Notes under the pieces: generated by a model
The model's database searches: none
What the model saw: the letters and a program-made list of their open reading frames with translations, nothing else
What the model was told of the DNA's origin: nothing
Part shown: positions 43,081 to 45,899 of the stretch, one piece after another
Numbering within the stretch: position 1 is the stretch's first letter
Layout: every line of letters begins with the position of its first letter
Program-made: the position numbers and the translations under genes
Assembly: GCA_028692105.1 (NCBI GenBank)
Contig: JAQUYC010000014.1
Coordinates: 1-45,899, forward strand
Direction of reading: 5' to 3'
Origin: Eubacteriales bacterium
GTDB taxonomy: Bacteria; Bacillota; Clostridia; Peptostreptococcales; Anaerovoracaceae
DNA length: 45,899 bases

Positions 43081-43135
43081 ATCAAAATCTCCTTCTACTT
43101 CTTTGAAAAAGGTCCTGTGAACCCCTTTACGCGGT

Positions 43136-43144
43136 ATTATACCA
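43136..43144 (-). promoter_or_regulatory. Extended -10 promoter of the rubredoxin gene
   Basis: TGGTATAAT on the minus strand (43144-43136), 56 bases before the start codon. No good -35 box is present, which extended -10 promoters can tolerate. Confidence 0.45.
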
Positions 43145-43207
43145 TCTATTTGATTTTTTAAAAGAGGCAGTTTATAAAAACGAATGAGAGTTCTTCAAAG
43201 AAAAATC

Positions 43208-43900
43208 TCAATCGCGAGATAAAATAATGAGTAGTTTCCCTGATTTATGACTGATAACAGCGTTTTGTTCGGTAAATTCATTGCTAACGCCCATAGGTAA
43301 ACTATGATTAAGCCGACCATTTATCAACGGATACTTGACCCCTTGTGTGAAAATCCCTTCGCATGCTTCACTGTAAGATAAAAGAGAGATTTTATATCCA
43401 TCTACTTTGCTTAAGGTAATGGTTCCGGGGTTCCTCAAGGTGGTACGATTGCTTCCGTCAAAGATCCAGATAGATTTGCCTTGGTCGACCGCATAGGACA
43501 TGGCTTGTATATTTGCAATGGTGTGATCAAGTCTGCCTCCAAGTCCACCAAGAATATAAAATTCTTCGAACCCTTGGTCTATCCCATATTTCAAACAGAT
43601 CATCGTATCAGTATCGTCTTTTTCTTGCGGTTGAGGGAATATACGACACCCGCTCCTTAAACGAGGCTCCTTTAAACTGATATCACTAAAAGCGCTGCCT
43701 GTGATATCTAAAGCGATTGATTCATAGCTCAATGAATCAAAATCACCAATGAGAACATCAGTGTGGATACTTTCAGCACATGCATGCAAATAGCCTCCAT
43801 CTGCGCAGATTATAAAGTCATCTTTTTGAAACTCGAAGTTCTCGATTAATCGTGCAGATTGATAGGAAGTAATGATAATACACCGATTCAGCGGACTCAC
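43208..43900 (-). CDS. Thiamine pyrophosphokinase
   Basis: 230 aa from GTG 43900, which overlaps the metY stop codon in GTGA. Motifs of the family in order: ICADGGYLHA, LIGDFDSL, EKDDTDTM (near 93-98), and GGLGGRLDHTIANI. It converts thiamine and ATP to thiamine diphosphate and AMP. The C-terminal beta domain (TTLRNPGTITL, then the typical VSNEFTEQNAVISHKSG) is complete. Coupling to metY is unusual; there is no TPP riboswitch upstream. It is probably made only as the second gene of the metY transcript. Confidence 0.9.
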   Translation of the reverse strand: MSPLNRCIIITSYQSARLIENFEFQKDDFIICADGGYLHACAESIHTDVLIGDFDSLSYESIALDITGSAFSDISLKEPRLRSGCRIFPQPQEKDDTDTMICLKYGIDQGFEEFYILGGLGGRLDHTIANIQAMSYAVDQGKSIWIFDGSNRTTLRNPGTITLSKVDGYKISLLSYSEACEGIFTQGVKYPLINGRLNHSLPMGVSNEFTEQNAVISHKSGKLLIILSRD

Positions 43901-45180
43901 CTCTTTACCGCAGCACGCAGTGCCTTGTCAAAATCCCCAATGATATCCTCGATATCTTCTATTCCCACAGAAACACGAATCATTTCGGGAAGAATCCCTG
44001 ATTTAATCTGCTGCTGCTCAGAAAGCTGCCGGTGTGTCGTACTAGCCGGATGTAGGATGCTTGTCCGAAGATCACCGAGATGAACCACCAGACGTACAAG
44101 ATCAAGATATTTGATCAGCTCTTTTCCGGGTTTTGCACCTCCCTTTATCCCAAAACAAAGAATGCCACTGGCGCCTTTTGGCATGTACTTCCGAGCCAGT
44201 TCATAATAGGGATCGCTTTTTAATCCGGGATATTTTACCCAATCCACACAGGGATGTGTCGAGAGGAATTGAGCTAATTTTAAAGCATTTTCACTATGCC
44301 GTTCCATTCTTAAATGCAATGTCTCTAAACCCAGATGGAACATGAAGGCGTTAAACGGGCTGGGTGTACACCCGTAGTCTCTGAGAAGCTGGACGCGGGC
44401 TTTCACAATATAAGCGGGAGATCCAAATGCCTTAATATAGGAAAGATCATGATAGCTTGGATCAGGCTCCACCAGACCGGGAAATTTTCCGTTATTCCAA
44501 TTGAAGTTACCACCGTCGATCAAAATTCCTCCAAGACTTGTGGCATGTCCGTCAGTATATTTTGACGCGGAATGCATTATTATATTAGCGCCATGTTCAA
44601 AAGGGCGGCAAAGATAAGGAGTTGCAAGAGTATTGTCAACAATAAAAGGCACATCAAGCTGCTTCGAGGCTGATGCAAACTTCTCAAAATCAAGAATATT
44701 CATTCCCGGATTAGCAATAGTTTCACCGAAGATAGCTTTTGTATTTGGTCTTGCACATGCAAGAATCGTTTCTATGTCAGTATCGGGGTCTACAAATGTA
44801 AAGTCAATGCCAAGCTTGCGCAGCGATACGTCAAATAAATTAAAGGTACCTCCATATATACTGGAAGAGGATATGACATGGTCTCCTGACTGACAGATGT
44901 TAAGAATTGAAAACATACTGGCACTTTGCCCCGAGGAAAGAGCCAGCGCACCAGCTCCACCCTCCAGAAGATTCATTTTTCCTTCAAATGCTTCATTTGT
45001 TGGATTGCCAAACCTTGTATAGAAAGAGCCACTCGCTTTCAAATCGAAGAGATCCGCCACATAATCAGAGTCATCGTATGAAAAAGTGGTACTTTGAACG
45101 ATGGGTAATACCCTCGGCTCACCTGCTTTTGGATTGTAAGTGCCCTGAACACAATTAGTATTAAATCGATATGGTGTCAT
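43897..45180 (-). CDS. metY: O-acetylhomoserine sulfhydrylase (aminocarboxypropyltransferase)
   Basis: 427 aa, ATG 45180 after AGGAGG. A PLP enzyme of the Cys/Met metabolism family: YTRFGNPTNEAFEGKM near 54-69, SSGQSAS, DNTLATPYLCRP, and the PLP lysine K207 in MHSASKYTDGH. Length above 420 and the segment NWNNGKFP, followed by an inserted region, mark the MetY type rather than MetB or MetC (about 380-400). It makes homocysteine from O-acetylhomoserine and sulfide. No S-box or T-box is visible in the 193-base gap upstream. Confidence 0.93.
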   Translation of the reverse strand: MTPYRFNTNCVQGTYNPKAGEPRVLPIVQSTTFSYDDSDYVADLFDLKASGSFYTRFGNPTNEAFEGKMNLLEGGAGALALSSGQSASMFSILNICQSGDHVISSSSIYGGTFNLFDVSLRKLGIDFTFVDPDTDIETILACARPNTKAIFGETIANPGMNILDFEKFASASKQLDVPFIVDNTLATPYLCRPFEHGANIIMHSASKYTDGHATSLGGILIDGGNFNWNNGKFPGLVEPDPSYHDLSYIKAFGSPAYIVKARVQLLRDYGCTPSPFNAFMFHLGLETLHLRMERHSENALKLAQFLSTHPCVDWVKYPGLKSDPYYELARKYMPKGASGILCFGIKGGAKPGKELIKYLDLVRLVVHLGDLRTSILHPASTTHRQLSEQQQIKSGILPEMIRVSVGIEDIEDIIGDFDKALRAAVKR

Positions 45181-45307
45181 AATGTACCCTCCTAAAAACT
45201 TATTTAATTATTGTATCATAATTTTATTATTATTTGCATTAAAATACTTCTAATTTCCGCTTTCTTATGTTTGAAAATTCTGATAATCAATTTCATTCAA
45301 ATACCAC

Positions 45308-45336
45308 TTGCAAATCGAAGTATCTATGGTTATACT
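45308..45336 (+). promoter_or_regulatory. Promoter of the NifU-like gene
   Basis: TTGCAA (45308-45313), 17 bases, TATACT (45331-45336), 37 bases before the start codon. Confidence 0.55.
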
Positions 45337-45373
45337 TTAACTAAAGGCACAGACACAAGATTGGGGGGAGTAA

Positions 45374-45652
45374 ATGGAAAGTATTATAACCAAAGTTTTA
45401 AAGGAAAAAGTGGACCCGTTGCTGGCATCTCATTTCGGCGGAGCAGTGTTGACTGCATTTGAAAATGGTATCGCATATATTAAACTGACGGGAGAATGCA
45501 GTACATGTCCATCAGCCCAGTATACCATTGAAGACGTGGTTAAGGAAATTATAATGGGTGAAATACCGGAAGTTAAAGATGTGGTTCTTGATACGTCTGT
45601 AAGTGAAGATATGCTTGAGATGGCAAGAAAACTTCTTAAAAAGGAGAAATAG
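45374..45652 (+). CDS. NifU C-terminal-domain protein (Nfu-like Fe-S carrier)
   Basis: 92 aa, ATG after GGGGGGA. One NifU_C domain with the cluster-binding pair C42-x2-C45 in GECSTCPSAQYTIED; FGGAVLTAFENG stands where the family has a variable strand. Proteins of this size carry a [4Fe-4S] cluster between two subunits and hand it to target enzymes. It stands between metY (divergent) and a probable Fe-S dehydratase gene, whose cluster it might supply, but this is only suggested by position. Confidence 0.82.
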   Translation: MESIITKVLKEKVDPLLASHFGGAVLTAFENGIAYIKLTGECSTCPSAQYTIEDVVKEIIMGEIPEVKDVVLDTSVSEDMLEMARKLLKKEK

Positions 45653-45835
45653 AAACCTGATAAGAAGAGATATGCAAAATTAGGCAGATTTTGGACTGAA
45701 CATAATCGCATAAATATTGCTTACTGTAGTCAACAATGGGGTATATATTCTTTAAGACAGTTTTGTGCAGGAAAAGGATAATCTGTGCCGTTGCTGTCGG
45801 TGTAAAATGATGTAAAGATAAGGAGTGGTTTTATT

Positions 45836-45899
45836 ATGACATTAATGACAGGAGCTCAATATATTGAGAGCTTAAGAAAATTGAACACAAAAGTTTATT
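45836..45899 (+). CDS. Probable 4-hydroxybutyryl-CoA dehydratase, first 21 codons (3' end outside window)
   Basis: An ATG at 45836 with AAGGAG upstream opens a frame that runs out of the window. The 21 residues MTLMTGAQYIESLRKLNTKV-Y match the opening of 4-hydroxybutyryl-CoA dehydratase/vinylacetyl-CoA isomerase (AbfD) of C. aminobutyricum as I remember it, and of the wider 4-hydroxyphenylacetate 3-hydroxylase flavoprotein family. AbfD carries FAD and a [4Fe-4S] cluster and makes crotonyl-CoA. The CoA-transferase at the left edge and Bcd-Etf in the middle would fit. So few residues cannot exclude another family member. Confidence 0.65.
   Translation, partial: MTLMTGAQYIESLRKLNTKVY

Noticed and set aside
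45181-45373. SAM riboswitch (S-box) or T-box in front of metY
   Set aside because: The gap is short and AT-rich and shows no conserved S-box or T-box sequence blocks.
43901-45373. TPP riboswitch for thiamine pyrophosphokinase
   Set aside because: No CTGAGA or ACCTGATCTGG-like blocks were found upstream of the metY-kinase operon.
1-45899. CRISPR array, prophage, insertion sequence or toxin-antitoxin pair
   Set aside because: No regularly spaced direct repeats, transposase, integrase, phage structural genes or small paired toxin-like frames were seen in either strand.

Overview
The window looks like chromosomal DNA of an anaerobic, endospore-forming member of the Clostridia. Evidence: AT-rich DNA with strong AAGGAGG ribosome sites; complete spoIIA (anti-sigma system plus sigma F) and spoVACDE operons; Firmicutes-type RNase Y, RodA, ThiI without a rhodanese domain, and ComEC; and an electron-bifurcating energy metabolism (butyryl-CoA dehydrogenase/Etf, NuoE/NuoF-type flavin complex, rubredoxin). 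A 4-hydroxybutyrate-type CoA-transferase near the left edge and the first codons of a probable 4-hydroxybutyryl-CoA dehydratase at the right edge suggest a 4-aminobutyrate or succinate to butyrate fermenter, as known in Clostridium aminobutyricum. The species cannot be named from the sequence.

Layout. 1-4.1 kb: end of ileS, CoA-transferase, a divergent cis-prenyltransferase, rlmN, a small P-loop protein. 4.2-6.6 kb: HAD phosphatase, EamA transporter, NUDIX hydrolase. 6.6-10.1 kb: secreted CAP-domain protein, nitrilase-family amidase, a BMP-family lipoprotein and a decayed remnant of its permease. 10.1-14.5 kb: ygiQ, an orphan adenine methyltransferase and a YitT protein in one overlapping operon, then tRNA-Arg(UCG). 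14.5-17.5 kb: rodA (minus strand) and rny, which appears to start at AUA. 17.5-20.2 kb: a 300-nt almost fully self-complementary element, then a cysteine desulfurase and thiI. 20.2-21.9 kb: spoIIAA-spoIIAB-sigF. 22.2-25.6 kb: bcd-etfB-etfA, with EtfA carrying an N-terminal ferredoxin domain. 25.7-31 kb: spoVAC-D-E facing a class A penicillin-binding protein. 31-36 kb: HutP-family regulator, comEC, holA, a second EamA transporter. 36-42 kb: a three-gene NADH/flavin/Fe-S complex whose large subunit fuses a NuoG-like ferredoxin end, a GltD/NfnB-like module and an inactive molybdopterin-type domain. 42-45.9 kb: crotonase, rubredoxin (a 51-aa gene), thiamine pyrophosphokinase and metY on the minus strand, a NifU-like protein, and the start of the dehydratase.

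How the parts fit. Dehydratase, crotonase, Bcd-Etf and CoA-transferase would together convert 4-hydroxybutyrate via crotonyl-CoA to butyrate and acetate. Bcd-Etf could generate reduced ferredoxin, and the three-subunit complex resembles Sporomusa-type transhydrogenase (Stn), which balances ferredoxin, NADH and NADPH. The desulfurase, ThiI and NifU-like proteins would serve tRNA thiolation and Fe-S assembly. Points most worth a second look are the AUA start of rny, the palindromic element at 17.5-17.8 kb, the Stn-like complex, and the prenyltransferase with a substituted metal-binding residue.
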